This document shows positions 1 to 10,005 of a stretch of 64,000 nt of DNA, piece after piece. The translations under genes and the position numbers were made by a program. The DNA is taken from assembly GCF_001598915.1 (NCBI RefSeq), contig NZ_BDAP01000005.1:401189-465188 (forward strand). The letters run 5' to 3'. Below the pieces are notes generated by a model. That model saw only the letters and a list, made by a program, of their open reading frames with translations. It did not search any database and was not told where the DNA came from. The number at the start of each line of letters is the position of its first letter. Within the stretch, counting starts at the first letter, position 1. The stretch is from Williamsia muralis NBRC 105860. GTDB lineage: Bacteria > Actinomycetota > Actinomycetes > Mycobacteriales > Mycobacteriaceae.

Positions 1-1156
1 AGTACAGGATCGCTCGCGTGCCCAGATACACCTGATGCATCGGTTCGAACCATGCAAGCCAATGGAACACCGAGGGAGTGGCCTCCAGCGGGACGGTGCC
101 GCCCGAGGACGGCAGTCCCAGCACCACGAACACCACCATGTTCACCAGTAGACCGAAGGATCCGAGGGCCGCGGCCACCGACATGCACGTCACCCCGACC
201 GCCGTGATCACCAGAACCCCGAACATCCAGAGGGCGAAGGCGTTGGAGAGATCCATCCCGACCACTCGGCACACCAGCAGATACACCGAGGCCAGAACCA
301 AGGCGATCACGAACATGATCCACCACTTGATCACCAGGGTCCCCCACCGCGAGATCTTCAGCGGAGCCATCAGTCGATACAGGGGTCCGACCTCCATCGG
401 ACCGAAGCCGAGCATGCCGTCGACGAGGGTCTGCACGATCACCGATCCCGTGAACCCGGCGAGCACCAGCAGCAACGCAAAGTAGAACGCCGTCAGTCCG
501 TTGCCGGCGTTGCCCGGGAGTGGATCAGCAGGGTCGATCCGGATGTCGATGGGAGCGGCCAACCCGAGCAGGGACGCTCCTGTCACGGTCAATCCGGCCT
601 GTTTGGCCTGATCGATGACCCCGGCCGCCAACTGCTTGCCGAACGTGGTGTTGGCCTCGGTGAGAGCGGTGTCCGCGTAGGCGGTGACTATCGAGGACGC
701 GAGTGCGCCGGCACCCGGATTGGTCCAGACCTGGATCACCGGGCGATCGACCTGGGTGAAACCCACAGCCGATCCGGCGAACTCGATCGATGTCGAGGTG
801 AAGTTCCGCGGGATGACAATCGCCCCATAGGCCTCGGCGTTGTCCAGACGGCGGAACGCGGTGTCCGAGTCGACCACCTCGAGATCGAATTTCTGTGTGT
901 CCGAGCCCTTCTCGAGCCCGGACACGATCTGCGCGCCGAAGTTCTGCTCCGGTCCCTCGCCGCCCCCCGGCGCGGGCAACCGACCCCCGTCGTCCTCGTT
1001 CACCAAGAGCACCGGGAACTTCTCGAGGTGTTTCTGCGGGTCGGCCACCGAACCCACGTACGTCGCGGCCAGCAACGACATCAGCACCACCACCGCGCCG
1101 ACAGGAACGAGCCAGAGCCACGGTGAACGGATTTTGCGCGCTACGTCCGGATCCAT
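1..1156 (-). CDS. YhgE/Pip (DUF3533-like) multi-pass membrane protein, 3' end outside window
   Basis: The frame is open from an ATG at 1156 to the window edge (385 codons), so the C-terminus is missing. It begins with a short cytoplasmic stretch and one hydrophobic segment (around WLWLVPVGAVVVLMSLLAA), followed by an extracytoplasmic region of about 190 residues, and then several membrane segments (FYFALLLVLAGF, WWIMFVIALVLASVYLLV and others). This layout, with LVNEDDG early and a late HWLAWFEPMHQVYLGTRAILY, is that of YhgE/Pip or DUF3533 ABC-2-like proteins, which are thought to take part in export. The substrate is unknown. It lies 36 bases downstream of era on the same strand and may be read through from it. 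Family assignment is fairly sure; function is not. Confidence 0.75.
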   Translation of the reverse strand, partial: MDPDVARKIRSPWLWLVPVGAVVVLMSLLAATYVGSVADPQKHLEKFPVLLVNEDDGGRLPAPGGGEGPEQNFGAQIVSGLEKGSDTQKFDLEVVDSDTAFRRLDNAEAYGAIVIPRNFTSTSIEFAGSAVGFTQVDRPVIQVWTNPGAGALASSIVTAYADTALTEANTTFGKQLAAGVIDQAKQAGLTVTGASLLGLAAPIDIRIDPADPLPGNAGNGLTAFYFALLLVLAGFTGSVIVQTLVDGMLGFGPMEVGPLYRLMAPLKISRWGTLVIKWWIMFVIALVLASVYLLVCRVVGMDLSNAFALWMFGVLVITAVGVTCMSVAAALGSFGLLVNMVVFVVLGLPSSGGTVPLEATPSVFHWLAWFEPMHQVYLGTRAILY

Positions 1157-1192
1157 CGGGCGGCTCCCTCGATCGTCGTTGTCGCGCGCCCG

Positions 1193-2119
1193 TCAGAAGC
1201 CGAGTCGTCCCAACTGCTTGGGGTCGCGCTGCCAGTCCTTGGCCACCTTCACATGAAGGTCCAGGTACACCTTGGCACCCAGTACTTTCTCGATCTGAAC
1301 GCGGGCCACCGTGCCGACCTCTTTGAGGCGAGCACCCTTCTTCCCGATGATGATGCCCTTCTGGCTGTCGCGTTCCACGTACAAATTCGCGTGCACGTCG
1401 ACCATCGGGATCTGCCCTTCCGGAGCCTCCCGTTCGATGATCTCCTCGATCACCACGGCGAGGGAATGGGGCAGCTCGTCGTGGATTCCCTCGAGCGCGG
1501 CCTCTCGGATGAACTCGGCCATCAAGGTGGTCTCGGGTTCGTCGGTCAATTCGCCGTCGGGGTAGTACGCCGGGCCCGGCTCCATCAATCCGCGTAGGAC
1601 GTTGATGAGCACGTCCAATTGTTTGCCCTTGGCAGCGGAGATGGGCACCACCTCGCTGTCGGGTCCGAGCAGTTCGGACAATGCCATCAGCTGCTGGGCG
1701 ACGCGGTCGGGTTTGACCTTGTCGATCTTCGTGACCAGGCCGACCACGGGCGTCTTCGGGGCCATCTCCTTGAGCTGCTGAGCGATCCAGCGATCCCCGG
1801 GCCCGATCTTCTCGTCGGCAGGGACACAGAATCCGATCGCGTCGACTTCCGAATACGTGTCGCGCACAAGGTCGTTCAGTCGTTTACCGAGCAGGGTGCG
1901 GGGCCGGTGCAAACCTGGGGTGTCCACCAGGATGAGCTGGGTGTCCTCGCGGTTCACGATGCCCCGGATCGTGTGCCGAGTGGTCTGCGGCCGACTGGAG
2001 GTGATCGCGATCTTCTCCCCCACCAGCGCGTTGGTCAACGTCGATTTACCGGTGTTCGGCCGGCCGACAAAACAGACGAAACCGGAACGGAAGTCGGAGT
2101 CGCTCTCTGGAACACTCAC
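1193..2119 (-). CDS. era: GTPase Era
   Basis: Era is a 30S-assembly GTPase that binds the 3' end of 16S rRNA. The 308-residue product has the usual length. Visible motifs are the P-loop GRPNTGKS (19-26), DTPG (66-69) and TKID at 130-133 in the G4 position, where many bacteria have NKxD; TKxD is normal in actinobacterial Era. A C-terminal KH domain carries GIIIGKKG (about 255-262). The GTG start overlaps the stop of the upstream deaminase-like gene by 4 bases (GTGA), indicating translational coupling. It is the last gene of the phoH-ybeY-hemolysin-deaminase-era run. Very sure. Confidence 0.97.
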   Translation of the reverse strand: MSVPESDSDFRSGFVCFVGRPNTGKSTLTNALVGEKIAITSSRPQTTRHTIRGIVNREDTQLILVDTPGLHRPRTLLGKRLNDLVRDTYSEVDAIGFCVPADEKIGPGDRWIAQQLKEMAPKTPVVGLVTKIDKVKPDRVAQQLMALSELLGPDSEVVPISAAKGKQLDVLINVLRGLMEPGPAYYPDGELTDEPETTLMAEFIREAALEGIHDELPHSLAVVIEEIIEREAPEGQIPMVDVHANLYVERDSQKGIIIGKKGARLKEVGTVARVQIEKVLGAKVYLDLHVKVAKDWQRDPKQLGRLGF

Positions 2120-2472
2120 GCTGGTACCGCCAGATGCCGGACGTCGCCCGAAGAGTCCACTGCCAGCGCGTACGCACTGGCGCTGACCTCGGTCAGCGGT
2201 GCCAGACCCGGATCCTCGCCCACATCGGCACCGGACGCGATGACCGCCGCCTCGAATCCCTTGGCGCCGCTGGCCACCGCCATCGCCACTGCCACCTGCA
2301 GCGCAGACAGCCGGAGGGAGGTGAGAGCGACAGCACCGGCGGCATACGTCCTGCCATCGGTGTCCCGCACCGCCGCGCCGGTGTCGCCGCCCGATCGAGC
2401 CATCGCACCCCGCGCCAACGTCAACAGTTTGCTGTCCTCGTCATCGAGTCCGGAAGCCGCTGGTCGGCTCAT
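2116..2472 (-). CDS. Cytidine-deaminase-like protein without zinc ligands
   Basis: This 118-residue protein sits between the CBS hemolysin and era, as a cytidine-deaminase-related gene does in mycobacteria. The fold is suggested by the order [17 protein letters not shown], then a long helix ([14 protein letters not shown]), then AAVIASG. The catalytic (C/H)AE motif is replaced by residues around SALQVA, and there is no PCxxC motif, so it is unlikely to deaminate cytidine. The ATG overlaps the hemolysin stop by 4 bases and its stop overlaps the era start, so it is made together with its neighbours. Role unknown; a structural or regulatory partner is possible but speculative. Confidence 0.8.
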   Translation of the reverse strand: MSRPAASGLDDEDSKLLTLARGAMARSGGDTGAAVRDTDGRTYAAGAVALTSLRLSALQVAVAMAVASGAKGFEAAVIASGADVGEDPGLAPLTEVSASAYALAVDSSGDVRHLAVPA

Positions 2473-3869
2473 GACGCCTCCTCGTGTAGCTGGGTGGTGC
2501 GTTCGGCGGTGTCCGGCTGATGGTCGGCCGTGTCGACGGTCTCGGCTTCTGACACGTCCCGCTTCTTCTTCCGCTTCTTTTTCTTCTCGAGTTCTTTCTC
2601 TGGCATCCGGTGCACCACCACCGACGTGATCCGTACGCGCCCCTGCCGATTCGGCCCGCCCTCGGCGATCAACTCGAGCCCATGAAGTTCCACGACGGCT
2701 CCGGGCAGCGGCACCCGGCCGAGGACAAGACCGAACAATCCACCGACCGTTTCCACGTCGTCTTCGTCGAACTCCACGTCGAACAACTCGGCGAGGTCCT
2801 GGACCGGCAGTCGCGACGACACCCGATATCCGTCAGTGCCGTCGTCGAGAGCCTCGATGGGCGGGGTCTCGTCGGTGTCGTACTCGTCGTTGATCTCGCC
2901 CACGATCTCCTCGAGCACATCCTCGATGGTCACCAGACCGGCGATACCGCCGTACTCGTCGACCAGCAGCGCCATGTGATTGCGACTGCGCTGCATGTCG
3001 GCGAGCACCTTGTCGAGGGGCTTGGAATCGGGGATGAACTCGGCTTCGCGCATCAGTTCGCGTACTTCCACCGCAGTCGGCTGAGCCGGTGGAAGTCCGC
3101 GCTGCACCAGGTCTTTCAGATACACCACCCCGAGCACGTCGTCGGGGTTCTCGCCGATCACCGGCAGACGGGAATGTCCCGACCGTACGGCCAGCGACGT
3201 GGCCTGGGCAGCGGTCTTCGTCGCCTCGATCCACACCATCTCACCGCGGGGAACCATCACCTCGCGTGCGCTGGTGTCGCCGAGGTCGAACACCGACTGG
3301 ATCATGCGTCGTTCGCCCGCGGCCACGACACCGGTGAGCTCGGCCATGTCGACCACCTCACGCAACTCGACCTCGGTGGCGAACGGTCCGTTGCGAAAGC
3401 CCTTTCCGGGGGTGATCGCGTTACCGAGAGCGATCAGCAGCCGGGTCAGCGGGGTGAGCAGCACCCCGATGATCTGCAGGACAGCCGCGGAGTTCACCGC
3501 GAACGAGTAGGCGTTCTGGCTGCCGAGGGTGCGTGGGCCCACTCCGATCACCACGTAACTGACCACTGCCATCACGCCGATGGCCACCACGACACCCCAG
3601 GGGGTGCCGAGCACCTCGACGGCGTATCCGGCAGCGAAAACCGTTGCGGCAGTTTCGCAGACGATGCGCAGCAGCACGGTCAGCGCAACGTACTTGGCCC
3701 GATCGGTGAGTACGTCGCGAAGCCGGCGAGCGCCAGGACGGCCGTCTTTGACCAGATCCTCGACCCGCGCGGGCGACACCGTCACGAGTGCGTTGTCGAT
3801 GGCCGCGAAGACGCCGCCGATCGATACCAGCGCAACTGCGGCGATCAGCGGGGCTATATCAGCGGGCAC
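2469..3869 (-). CDS. CBS-domain membrane protein of the HlyC/CorC (CNNM) family
   Basis: The 466-residue product starts with a DUF21/CNNM membrane domain of about four segments (residues 1-150, beginning [24 protein letters not shown]). It continues with paired CBS domains (about 190-340, including [10 protein letters not shown] and [24 protein letters not shown]) and a C-terminal CorC_HlyC domain. Relatives are linked to Mg2+ or other divalent-cation efflux; hemolysis is a historical label. The tail is a run of Lys and Glu ([14 protein letters not shown]). The GTG start at 3869 lies 6 bases after the ybeY stop. It belongs to the phoH-ybeY-era run. Confidence 0.9.
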   Translation of the reverse strand: MPADIAPLIAAVALVSIGGVFAAIDNALVTVSPARVEDLVKDGRPGARRLRDVLTDRAKYVALTVLLRIVCETAATVFAAGYAVEVLGTPWGVVVAIGVMAVVSYVVIGVGPRTLGSQNAYSFAVNSAAVLQIIGVLLTPLTRLLIALGNAITPGKGFRNGPFATEVELREVVDMAELTGVVAAGERRMIQSVFDLGDTSAREVMVPRGEMVWIEATKTAAQATSLAVRSGHSRLPVIGENPDDVLGVVYLKDLVQRGLPPAQPTAVEVRELMREAEFIPDSKPLDKVLADMQRSRNHMALLVDEYGGIAGLVTIEDVLEEIVGEINDEYDTDETPPIEALDDGTDGYRVSSRLPVQDLAELFDVEFDEDDVETVGGLFGLVLGRVPLPGAVVELHGLELIAEGGPNRQGRVRITSVVVHRMPEKELEKKKKRKKKRDVSEAETVDTADHQPDTAERTTQLHEEAS

Positions 3870-3875
3870 TGGTGA

Positions 3876-4430
3876 TCAGCTTCCCTCGGAGGTCGGTGAG
3901 TCGTCGTCGAAACCGGTGCTGTGCAGCAGCTTCGCGTCTCGCTGGGCCATCCGGGCGGCACGGGCACGAGCGCGCCGGTCGTCATACCAGTCTTCGATGA
4001 TCTGGCCCTGCAGACCGAACATCGCCTTCTCTTCCTCGGGCTCGGCATGGTCGAAGCCGAGGAGGTGCAGCACGCCGTGCACGGTGAGGATGGACAATTC
4101 GTGGTCGGTGGAGTGCCGGGCGGTCGCGGCCTGCTCCGCCGCGAACTCCGGACACAGCACGATGTCACCGAGCATCGAAGGCCCTGGCCCTGCGGTGTCG
4201 GGGCGTCCGCCCGGACTCAGTTCGTCCATCGGGAAGCTCATCACGTCGGTGGGACCGGGCAGGTCCATCCAGCGCATGTGCAGCTCTGCCATCGTCTCGC
4301 TGTCGACCAGCACCATCGACAACTCGGCCGCCGGATGTACATCCATGCGGCCGAGCGCGAAGGTGGCGACGTCGATGAGCATTTCTTCGGGCACATCGAC
4401 GCCGGATTCGTTGGAGACCTCGATACTCAC
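3876..4430 (-). CDS. ybeY: Endoribonuclease YbeY (16S rRNA maturation)
   Basis: YbeY is a metal-dependent RNase acting in 16S rRNA 3'-end processing and ribosome quality control. The zinc motif [11 protein letters not shown] is present, with His118, His122 and His128 as ligands. I chose the GTG at 4430, which gives 184 residues and the family-typical beginning [12 protein letters not shown] lies six bases upstream. A longer frame reaching 4658 runs into phoH and is not credible. The start follows the phoH stop by 34 bases. The C-terminus has an extra charged tail of about 30 residues. The phoH-ybeY-era order is conserved in many bacteria. Confidence 0.95.
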   Translation of the reverse strand: MSIEVSNESGVDVPEEMLIDVATFALGRMDVHPAAELSMVLVDSETMAELHMRWMDLPGPTDVMSFPMDELSPGGRPDTAGPGPSMLGDIVLCPEFAAEQAATARHSTDHELSILTVHGVLHLLGFDHAEPEEEKAMFGLQGQIIEDWYDDRRARARAARMAQRDAKLLHSTGFDDDSPTSEGS

Positions 4431-4464
4431 AGGTCTCCGCCCGTCGTTCGGGGTGAGTCCGCGT

Positions 4465-5532
4465 TCATCGGTGACGCCCGCCGGCCGCGGCACGGCGCTG
4501 TGCGCGATTGCCGTGCAATTCTGCCGCTGCCTCATCTCGGCCATAGGCGTCGACGATGTCGGACACCAGGCGATGGCGTACGACGTCGGCGCTGGTGAGG
4601 TGCGAGAAGAAGATGTCGTCGATGTTCTCGAGGATGCGGCTTGCTGCACGCAGCCCACTCTCGGAGTTGCCCGGCAGGTCCACCTGGGTCACGTCGCCCG
4701 TCACGACGATCTTCGACCCGAAGCCGAGCCGGGTGAGGAACATCTTCATCTGTTCGGCCGTGGTGTTCTGCGCCTCGTCGAGAATGATGAACGCGTCGTT
4801 CAGGGTGCGGCCACGCATGTAGGCCAGCGGTGCCACCTCGATGACCCCGGCTTCCATCAGTTTCGGGATCGCCTCGGGATCCATCATGTCGTGGAGGGCG
4901 TCGTGCAGCGGCCGCAGATACGGGTCGATCTTCTCGTGCAAGGTGCCCGGCAGGAACCCCAGACGCTCGCCGGCCTCGACCGCAGGACGGGTCAGGATGA
5001 TCCGGCTCACCTCTTTGGCCTGCAACGACTGCACAGCCTTGGCCATCGCGAGGTAGGTCTTGCCGGTACCGGCCGGACCCATCCCGAAGACGATGGTGTT
5101 CTTGTCGATGGCGTCGACGTAGTGCTTCTGGTTGAGCGTCTTGGGCCGGATGGTCTTGCCGCGCCTGGAGATGATATCCAGACTCAGCACCTCCGCAGGC
5201 GAAGCCCCCGACCCGTCGGTCAGCATGCCGACGCTGTGCCGGACGAGGTCCGGCGTCAACGGGGTTCCGCGCCGCACCACCGCGGACAGTTCGGCGAGAA
5301 CGCGCTCGGCGATCGCCACGTCGGCGGGTTCTCCGGTCAGCTTCACGGCGTTGCCACGTACATGGATGTCGGCGGTCAGATCGGACTCGAGCTGCTTCAG
5401 ATTCTTGTCACCAGCGCCCAGCAGTCCGAAGATGACATCCGGTGACACTTCGAGGGTTGTAGTCACCGTTGTACGCGCCGATGTCCCGTCCGCGTCGTCG
5501 CTGGTTCGGGTCGCGCTGTTGTCATCTCTCAC
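4465..5532 (-). CDS. phoH: PhoH-like ATPase
   Basis: The 355-residue protein has an N-terminal KH-like region (about 28-90, [22 protein letters not shown]) and a PhoH NTPase domain. Walker A is GPAGTGKT (152-159) and Walker B is FIILDEAQN (about 239-247). The C-terminus is basic ([15 protein letters not shown]). PhoH-like proteins are ATPases tied to RNA metabolism, and their linkage to ybeY supports a role in rRNA processing; the exact reaction is unsettled. It appears to be the first gene of its run: 109 bases separate it from the end of the hydrolase gene upstream. An ATG at 5532 is preceded by GGAG (in CAGGAGAAAAGAACTTCGTG). Confidence 0.93.
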   Translation of the reverse strand: MRDDNSATRTSDDADGTSARTTVTTTLEVSPDVIFGLLGAGDKNLKQLESDLTADIHVRGNAVKLTGEPADVAIAERVLAELSAVVRRGTPLTPDLVRHSVGMLTDGSGASPAEVLSLDIISRRGKTIRPKTLNQKHYVDAIDKNTIVFGMGPAGTGKTYLAMAKAVQSLQAKEVSRIILTRPAVEAGERLGFLPGTLHEKIDPYLRPLHDALHDMMDPEAIPKLMEAGVIEVAPLAYMRGRTLNDAFIILDEAQNTTAEQMKMFLTRLGFGSKIVVTGDVTQVDLPGNSESGLRAASRILENIDDIFFSHLTSADVVRHRLVSDIVDAYGRDEAAAELHGNRAQRRAAAGGRHR

Positions 5533-5641
5533 GAAGTTCTTTTCTCCTGCTCTGCCGCTGGGTTCGATTGATTCTACGTCGATGAAACGCCCGGTTTCAC
5601 GTCAATATTTCGCCTGCTCGCCGAAGGCGGACCTCGCGCCG

Positions 5642-6418
5642 TCAGATACCGAGTACCCGGACCGTCTCCCGATGACCCCTGCTGCGCGGATTGACGAACA
5701 CGTCATGACCCTCACCGGGGACCACGATCAGTTCGGCCGACTGGCCGGCGTGCACCACGCGGTGCACGTAGTCGCGACTCACCTCGACCGGTACGGACTC
5801 ATCGAGTTCGCCGTGGATCGCCACGACGTGGGCGGGAAAAGGTGCCTGCTCCACCGGGGAGGCGTCGCGGTAGAGCTGCGGCGCCTGCTTGATCGAGGCC
5901 CCCATGAGCGCACGCAGTGACGGGCGTCCGGCGCGTCCACCCGACTGCAGATCGAGCGGTGCTGCTTGCGCGATCACCGTGGAGATCGCTGCTCTCTTGG
6001 TCACGGCGCCCAGCTGGGCCACGGCCCACACCCCGAGCTGGCCGCCCGCCGAGTGTCCGATGACGGTGACCCGCGACCAGTCGGCTGCGGACGCGATGTG
6101 CTCGGGCAAGGCGTATCGGACCGGGCCGTCGAGCGCGGAGATCGCGGCGACGACGTCGTTGCCCGTGCGTGGCCATCCGCCACCTTCTTCCCCGACGCGG
6201 CGGTACTCGATGTTCCAGACCACAGCTCCGCGGGCGGCGAGATCGCGGGCGATGGCGGTCTCGATGGTGAGCCCGAACTCGGTGCTCCAGTAGCCGCCGT
6301 GCACGAGGACGATGACCGGCACACCGTTCTCGGCGGGCGATGTCGGCAGGTAGACGTGACCGAACTGCGAATTACGCTCGCCGTAGGCGAGTTTCACCCT
6401 TTTGACCCTCACCTCCAT
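5642..6418 (-). CDS. Alpha/beta hydrolase (esterase or kynurenine-formamidase-like)
   Basis: The protein of 258 residues has an intact alpha/beta-hydrolase triad: oxyanion HGGYW (40-44), nucleophile elbow GHSAGG with Ser123, Asp206 in HGELDESVP and His238 in GEGHD. The HGGYW and GHSAGG signatures resemble the esterase/lipase and BNA7-like group that includes arylformamidases, but no tryptophan genes are nearby, so the substrate is unknown. I chose the ATG at 6418, which overlaps the rsmE stop by 10 bases. Longer frames upstream only read rsmE out of frame. Confidence 0.82.
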   Translation of the reverse strand: MEVRVKRVKLAYGERNSQFGHVYLPTSPAENGVPVIVLVHGGYWSTEFGLTIETAIARDLAARGAVVWNIEYRRVGEEGGGWPRTGNDVVAAISALDGPVRYALPEHIASAADWSRVTVIGHSAGGQLGVWAVAQLGAVTKRAAISTVIAQAAPLDLQSGGRAGRPSLRALMGASIKQAPQLYRDASPVEQAPFPAHVVAIHGELDESVPVEVSRDYVHRVVHAGQSAELIVVPGEGHDVFVNPRSRGHRETVRVLGI

Positions 6419-7176
6419 GGCGTGCCCACCGCCCAACGCGGGGTCAGCGCGCCGATGGCACCGAGCGCGACCGCTGCGGCACTGGAGGTGCGCAGCACCT
6501 CGGGTCCGAGCAGGACCGCGACCGCACCGACCGACACGAGGGCATCGATTTCCGAATCGTCCAGTCCGCCTTCGGGTCCTACGATCAGCATGATCTCCGC
6601 AGCGCTCGACAGGTCCAGCGCGGCAAGGCTCGTCGGGGCACTCTCGTGCAGGACCGCGACGATGCCGCCAGCAGCGACGACCTGTTGTGCGCGTGCCACG
6701 ACGTCCCGCGTCGCCGCCAGGTCTTCCACCTCCGGGATGAAGGCCCGCCGGCTCTGCTTGGCCGCCGACCGAGCGGCCGCCCGCCACTTCGCCACACCCT
6801 TGTCCGCTTTGGGCCCAACCCATTTCGCCACGCAGCGCGCGCTCTGCCACGGCACGATCGCGTCGGCGCCAGCCTCGGTGGCGAGGTCGACAGCGAGCTC
6901 GGATCGTTCAGATTTGGGCAGGGCCTGCACCACGGTCACCCGCGGTCGCGGCGCGGACCTGCCGACGTGATCGAGTACCCGCGCCTGAAGCGACGCCTTG
7001 CCCTCGGTCGTGATCACCTCGGCCAGCCCGGAGGTCCCCAGACCGTCGGCCACGATGATGCGTTCGCCCGGCGAAACCCGGGTGACGGTGACTGCATGGC
7101 GACCCTCGTCGCCGTCCACGGTGGCGATCTCCCCGGCAGGCGGCACGGTGCCGACCCAGAACAGCGGCGGACTCAT
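6409..7176 (-). CDS. rsmE: 16S rRNA m3U1498 methyltransferase RsmE
   Basis: RsmE methylates N3 of U1498 in 16S rRNA using SAM. The 255-residue product has the N-terminal PUA-like part with EGRHAVTVTRVSPGE (24-38) and a C-terminal SPOUT domain with the trefoil-knot signature VGPEGGLDDSEI (199-210) and LGPEVLRTSSA. Length is normal. The gene lies 26 bases downstream of dnaJ on the same strand, the dnaJ-rsmE neighbourhood seen in many Gram-positive bacteria. Confidence 0.95.
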   Translation of the reverse strand: MSPPLFWVGTVPPAGEIATVDGDEGRHAVTVTRVSPGERIIVADGLGTSGLAEVITTEGKASLQARVLDHVGRSAPRPRVTVVQALPKSERSELAVDLATEAGADAIVPWQSARCVAKWVGPKADKGVAKWRAAARSAAKQSRRAFIPEVEDLAATRDVVARAQQVVAAGGIVAVLHESAPTSLAALDLSSAAEIMLIVGPEGGLDDSEIDALVSVGAVAVLLGPEVLRTSSAAAVALGAIGALTPRWAVGTPWR

Positions 7177-7202
7177 GACGGCGTTCTCGGCACGGCCCTG
7201 CG

Positions 7203-8360
7203 TCAGCGCCCGGCGAAGGCGTTACGCAGCCGCGAGAACAGTCCCCCGGTGTTCGACGACCCGGCGTGTACCAGTTCGATCTGGTCCTCGAGTGTCAGTT
7301 TCCGGAACTCCTTGAGACGCTTGGTCTGTTGCGAATCGAGGCGCGTCGGCACCACCACGTCGAGGTGCACATGCAGGGTGCCGCGCACCCCGGTGTGCAG
7401 GTGCGGCATTCCCTGACCACGGATCTTGGCGATCTGGCCCGGCTGCGTTCCGGGTTCGATCACCACGCGGGTGGAGCCGCCCAGGATCGTGTCGATGTCG
7501 ATCTCGCCACCGAGGGCGGCGTCGACCATCGGGACGCGAACGGTGCAGTGCAGATCGTCGCCGTCGCGGACGAACACGCTGTGTTGTTTCTCCTGGACCT
7601 CCACGTAGAGGTCGCCGGCAGGACCGCCACCGGGTCCCACCTCGCCCTGGCCGACGAGACGAACCCGCATGCCATCGGCGACACCAGCGGGGATCTTGAC
7701 CGTGAGGGTGCGGCGCGAGCGCACTCGTCCGTCACCACCGCATTTGTGACACGGATCGGGAATCGTCTCACCGGCGCCCCCACAGGTGGGGCACGGCCGC
7801 GACGTCATCACCTGGCCGAGGAACGAGCGTTGCACCGACTGCACTTCGCCTGCGCCACGGCAGGTTTCACACACGACGGGCTTGCTGTTGCCGTTTGTGC
7901 CCGACCCGGTGCACACGTCGCAGAGAATCGCCGTGTCGACCGTCACCTCTTTGCTGACACCCGCCGCGCACTCGTCGAGGTCGAGTCGCATCCGCAGCAG
8001 CGCATCGGAACCTGCTTGGACGCGACCACGCGGACCCCGTCCGCCGCCGCCTCCCGCGCCACCGAAGAACGCCTCGAAGACGTCGCCGAGGCCACCGGTG
8101 AACCCGCCGTTGCCGAAGCCCCCGAAACCGCCGGCGCCTGCCGATTCGAGCGGGTCACCGCCGGCATCCACGATTCGCCGCTTCTCGGGGTCGGTCAGCA
8201 CCTCGTAGGCGGCGGTCACGTCCTGGAAGCGGTTCTGGGCCGACTCATCGGGGTTGACGTCGGGGTGCAATTCGCGCGCCAACTTGCGGTACGCGCGTTT
8301 GATTTCCTGGTCGCTGGCGCCTCTGTCCACACCAAGGATCCCGTAGTAGTCACGTGCCAC
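7203..8360 (-). CDS. dnaJ: Chaperone DnaJ (DnaJ2 type)
   Basis: DnaJ is the Hsp40 co-chaperone that stimulates DnaK. The 385-residue product has a J domain with HPD at 32-34, a Gly/Phe-rich linker ([16 protein letters not shown]), and four zinc-finger repeats ([32 protein letters not shown]). The substrate-binding C-terminal domain follows. Because it lies directly after hrcA rather than beside dnaK-grpE, it matches the actinobacterial second copy, DnaJ2. The start is GTG at 8360, giving [12 protein letters not shown] 92-base gap separates it from hrcA. Confidence 0.96.
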   Translation of the reverse strand: MARDYYGILGVDRGASDQEIKRAYRKLARELHPDVNPDESAQNRFQDVTAAYEVLTDPEKRRIVDAGGDPLESAGAGGFGGFGNGGFTGGLGDVFEAFFGGAGGGGGRGPRGRVQAGSDALLRMRLDLDECAAGVSKEVTVDTAILCDVCTGSGTNGNSKPVVCETCRGAGEVQSVQRSFLGQVMTSRPCPTCGGAGETIPDPCHKCGGDGRVRSRRTLTVKIPAGVADGMRVRLVGQGEVGPGGGPAGDLYVEVQEKQHSVFVRDGDDLHCTVRVPMVDAALGGEIDIDTILGGSTRVVIEPGTQPGQIAKIRGQGMPHLHTGVRGTLHVHLDVVVPTRLDSQQTKRLKEFRKLTLEDQIELVHAGSSNTGGLFSRLRNAFAGR

Positions 8361-8452
8361 GGCGATGCATTTTCCGTTCTTTGATTCATCTCCGGGAGCA
8401 CCGAGCAGGCGCGTCCGGATGGGTTGTTCAGGTCAGTGTGCGGCGTTGCACG

Positions 8453-9487
8453 TCATCGATCGGCGAGTACCTCGCCGACGTATCTGGCAACGGCGGCGAC
8501 GGACGCGATCGTTCCCGGATAGTCCATCCGGGTCGGTCCGAGCACGCCGAGACCACCGAACACAGTGCCCGAGGCACCGTACCCGGTGGAAACCACGGCG
8601 GTGCCACGCAGGTTCTCTTCTCGGGTCTCCTCGCCGATCTGCACCGTGACGGTGCCGGTGTTCTGTGTGGCGGCCAGCAGTTTGAGGACCACCACCTGCT
8701 CTTCGAGCGCTTCGAGTACCGATCCCATGGCGCCGGCCATCGGCGCGAAATCGGCGGCGGCCCGGGTCAGATTGGACGTGCCACCCATCAGCAGCCGATC
8801 GGCCGATCGCTCGACCAGTGTCTCCACCAATACGGTCGCGACCCGGATGAACGGCTGACGCAGGTCTTCGGGCGCCTTGTTGGCCAGCTCCGCGACCGCG
8901 TGGGAGGCGACCTCGAGCCGCTGACCGTTCAGCGCGGCACCGAACATGTCGCGCAGCCGGCTGATGTCTTCGTCGTTCAGGTCGGAGCCGAGGTCGACGA
9001 TTCGCTGTTCGACACGGCCGGTGTCGGTGATCACCACCAGCAGCAACCGCGCCGGGGTCAGTGCGACCACCTCGAGGTGGCGGACCGAGGACGACGAGAG
9101 CACCGGGTACTGGATCACCGCGACCTGCCGGGTGAGTTGCGCCAGCAACTGCACCGACCGCCGGAGTACGTCGTCGAGGTCGACGCCGGAATCGAGGAAG
9201 CTGAGGATCGTGCGCCGCTCCACCGGTGACAGCGGCTTCACCTCGCTGATGCGGTCGACGAACAGGCGGTATCCCTTGTCCGTCGGAACGCGGCCGGAGC
9301 TGGTGTGCGGCTGGGTGATGTACCCCTCGGCCTCCAGGACGGCCATGTCGTTGCGGACGGTGGCGCTGGACACACCGAGGTGGTGGCGATCGACAAGTGC
9401 CTTGGAGCCGATCGGCTCCTGCGTCGCGACATAGTCGGTGACGATGGCGCGAAGTACTTCGAAACGACGTTCATCGGTGCTCGACAT
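8453..9487 (-). CDS. hrcA: Heat-inducible transcription repressor HrcA
   Basis: HrcA represses groESL and similar genes through the CIRCE operator and is itself kept active by GroE. The 344-residue protein has the N-terminal winged helix (residues 1-75, [22 protein letters not shown] and [18 protein letters not shown]) followed by GAF-like and dimerisation parts. The length is typical. It heads an hrcA-dnaJ-rsmE transcription unit. I looked upstream of 9487 for the CIRCE half-sites TTAGCACTC/GAGTGCTAA and did not see them, so its targets are probably elsewhere in the genome. Confidence 0.96.
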   Translation of the reverse strand: MSSTDERRFEVLRAIVTDYVATQEPIGSKALVDRHHLGVSSATVRNDMAVLEAEGYITQPHTSSGRVPTDKGYRLFVDRISEVKPLSPVERRTILSFLDSGVDLDDVLRRSVQLLAQLTRQVAVIQYPVLSSSSVRHLEVVALTPARLLLVVITDTGRVEQRIVDLGSDLNDEDISRLRDMFGAALNGQRLEVASHAVAELANKAPEDLRQPFIRVATVLVETLVERSADRLLMGGTSNLTRAAADFAPMAGAMGSVLEALEEQVVVLKLLAATQNTGTVTVQIGEETREENLRGTAVVSTGYGASGTVFGGLGVLGPTRMDYPGTIASVAAVARYVGEVLADR

Positions 9488-9579
9488 GAGCAGTTCACCT
9501 CCAGCCCTCGGCTTTGGACAATGGGCACTTCACAGCATTCATCAAGTCTACGGCGACGGAGAACCGATACGGTGAACCG

Positions 9580-10005
9580 GTGATTTTCAAGGGCGTCCGC
9601 GACGGGAAGCCGTACCCGGACCATCAGTTGTCCATTCGCGATTGGGCCAAGATCCCCCCGCGCCAGTTGCGGCTCGATCAGCTCATCACCGTCACCACGG
9701 TGCTCGCGCTGGACAAGCTGCTCTCGGAGGACTCGACCTTCTACGGAGACCTGTTCGCACACGCCGTGCGCTGGCAGGGCGACATCTATCTCGAGGACGG
9801 CCTACATCGCGCAGTCCGGTCGGCGTTGCGCAACCGGCACGTCATCCATGCACGACTACTCGACCTGGACAACGTGTCCGAACTCACCCGCGAACCGAGT
9901 ACCGGTGTCGAGAGTGTCAGCCCGCCAACAGGTCACGGACCACGCCATCAGCCAGCAGACGTCCACGGTTGGTCAGAACCAGGGACGATCCGACCCGTTC
10001 GGTGA
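9580..10005 (+). CDS. Small conserved protein resembling mycobacterial Rv2375 (often labelled VapB-family antitoxin)
   Basis: The GTG at 9580 gives 141 residues beginning VIFKGVRDGKPYPDH, followed by conserved-looking stretches (LRLDQLITVTTVLALDKLL, LEDGLHRAVRSALRNR). From memory this resembles the roughly 105-residue protein next to hrcA in mycobacteria, which databases name a VapB-family antitoxin; no PIN-domain toxin is nearby, so that label should not be taken as function. A -10-like TACGGT (9568-9573) ends six bases before the GTG, suggesting a leaderless transcript. The last 30 or so residues look unconserved, and the stop lies 89 bases inside the convergent hemW gene. Confidence 0.72.
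   Translation: MIFKGVRDGKPYPDHQLSIRDWAKIPPRQLRLDQLITVTTVLALDKLLSEDSTFYGDLFAHAVRWQGDIYLEDGLHRAVRSALRNRHVIHARLLDLDNVSELTREPSTGVESVSPPTGHGPRHQPADVHGWSEPGTIRPVR

Noticed and set aside
2610..3875. 421-codon open frame on the plus strand opposite the CBS hemolysin
   Set aside because: Low-complexity His/Asp/Gly composition and complete overlap with a well-supported gene on the other strand.
9488..9579. CIRCE operator upstream of hrcA
   Set aside because: I looked for TTAGCACTC and GAGTGCTAA with a 9-base spacer and did not find them; only short unrelated matches.
9580..10005. Toxin-antitoxin module at the VapB-labelled gene
   Set aside because: No PIN-domain gene on either side and no ribbon-helix-helix or AbrB motif visible in the protein, so the database-style name is not evidence for a TA system.
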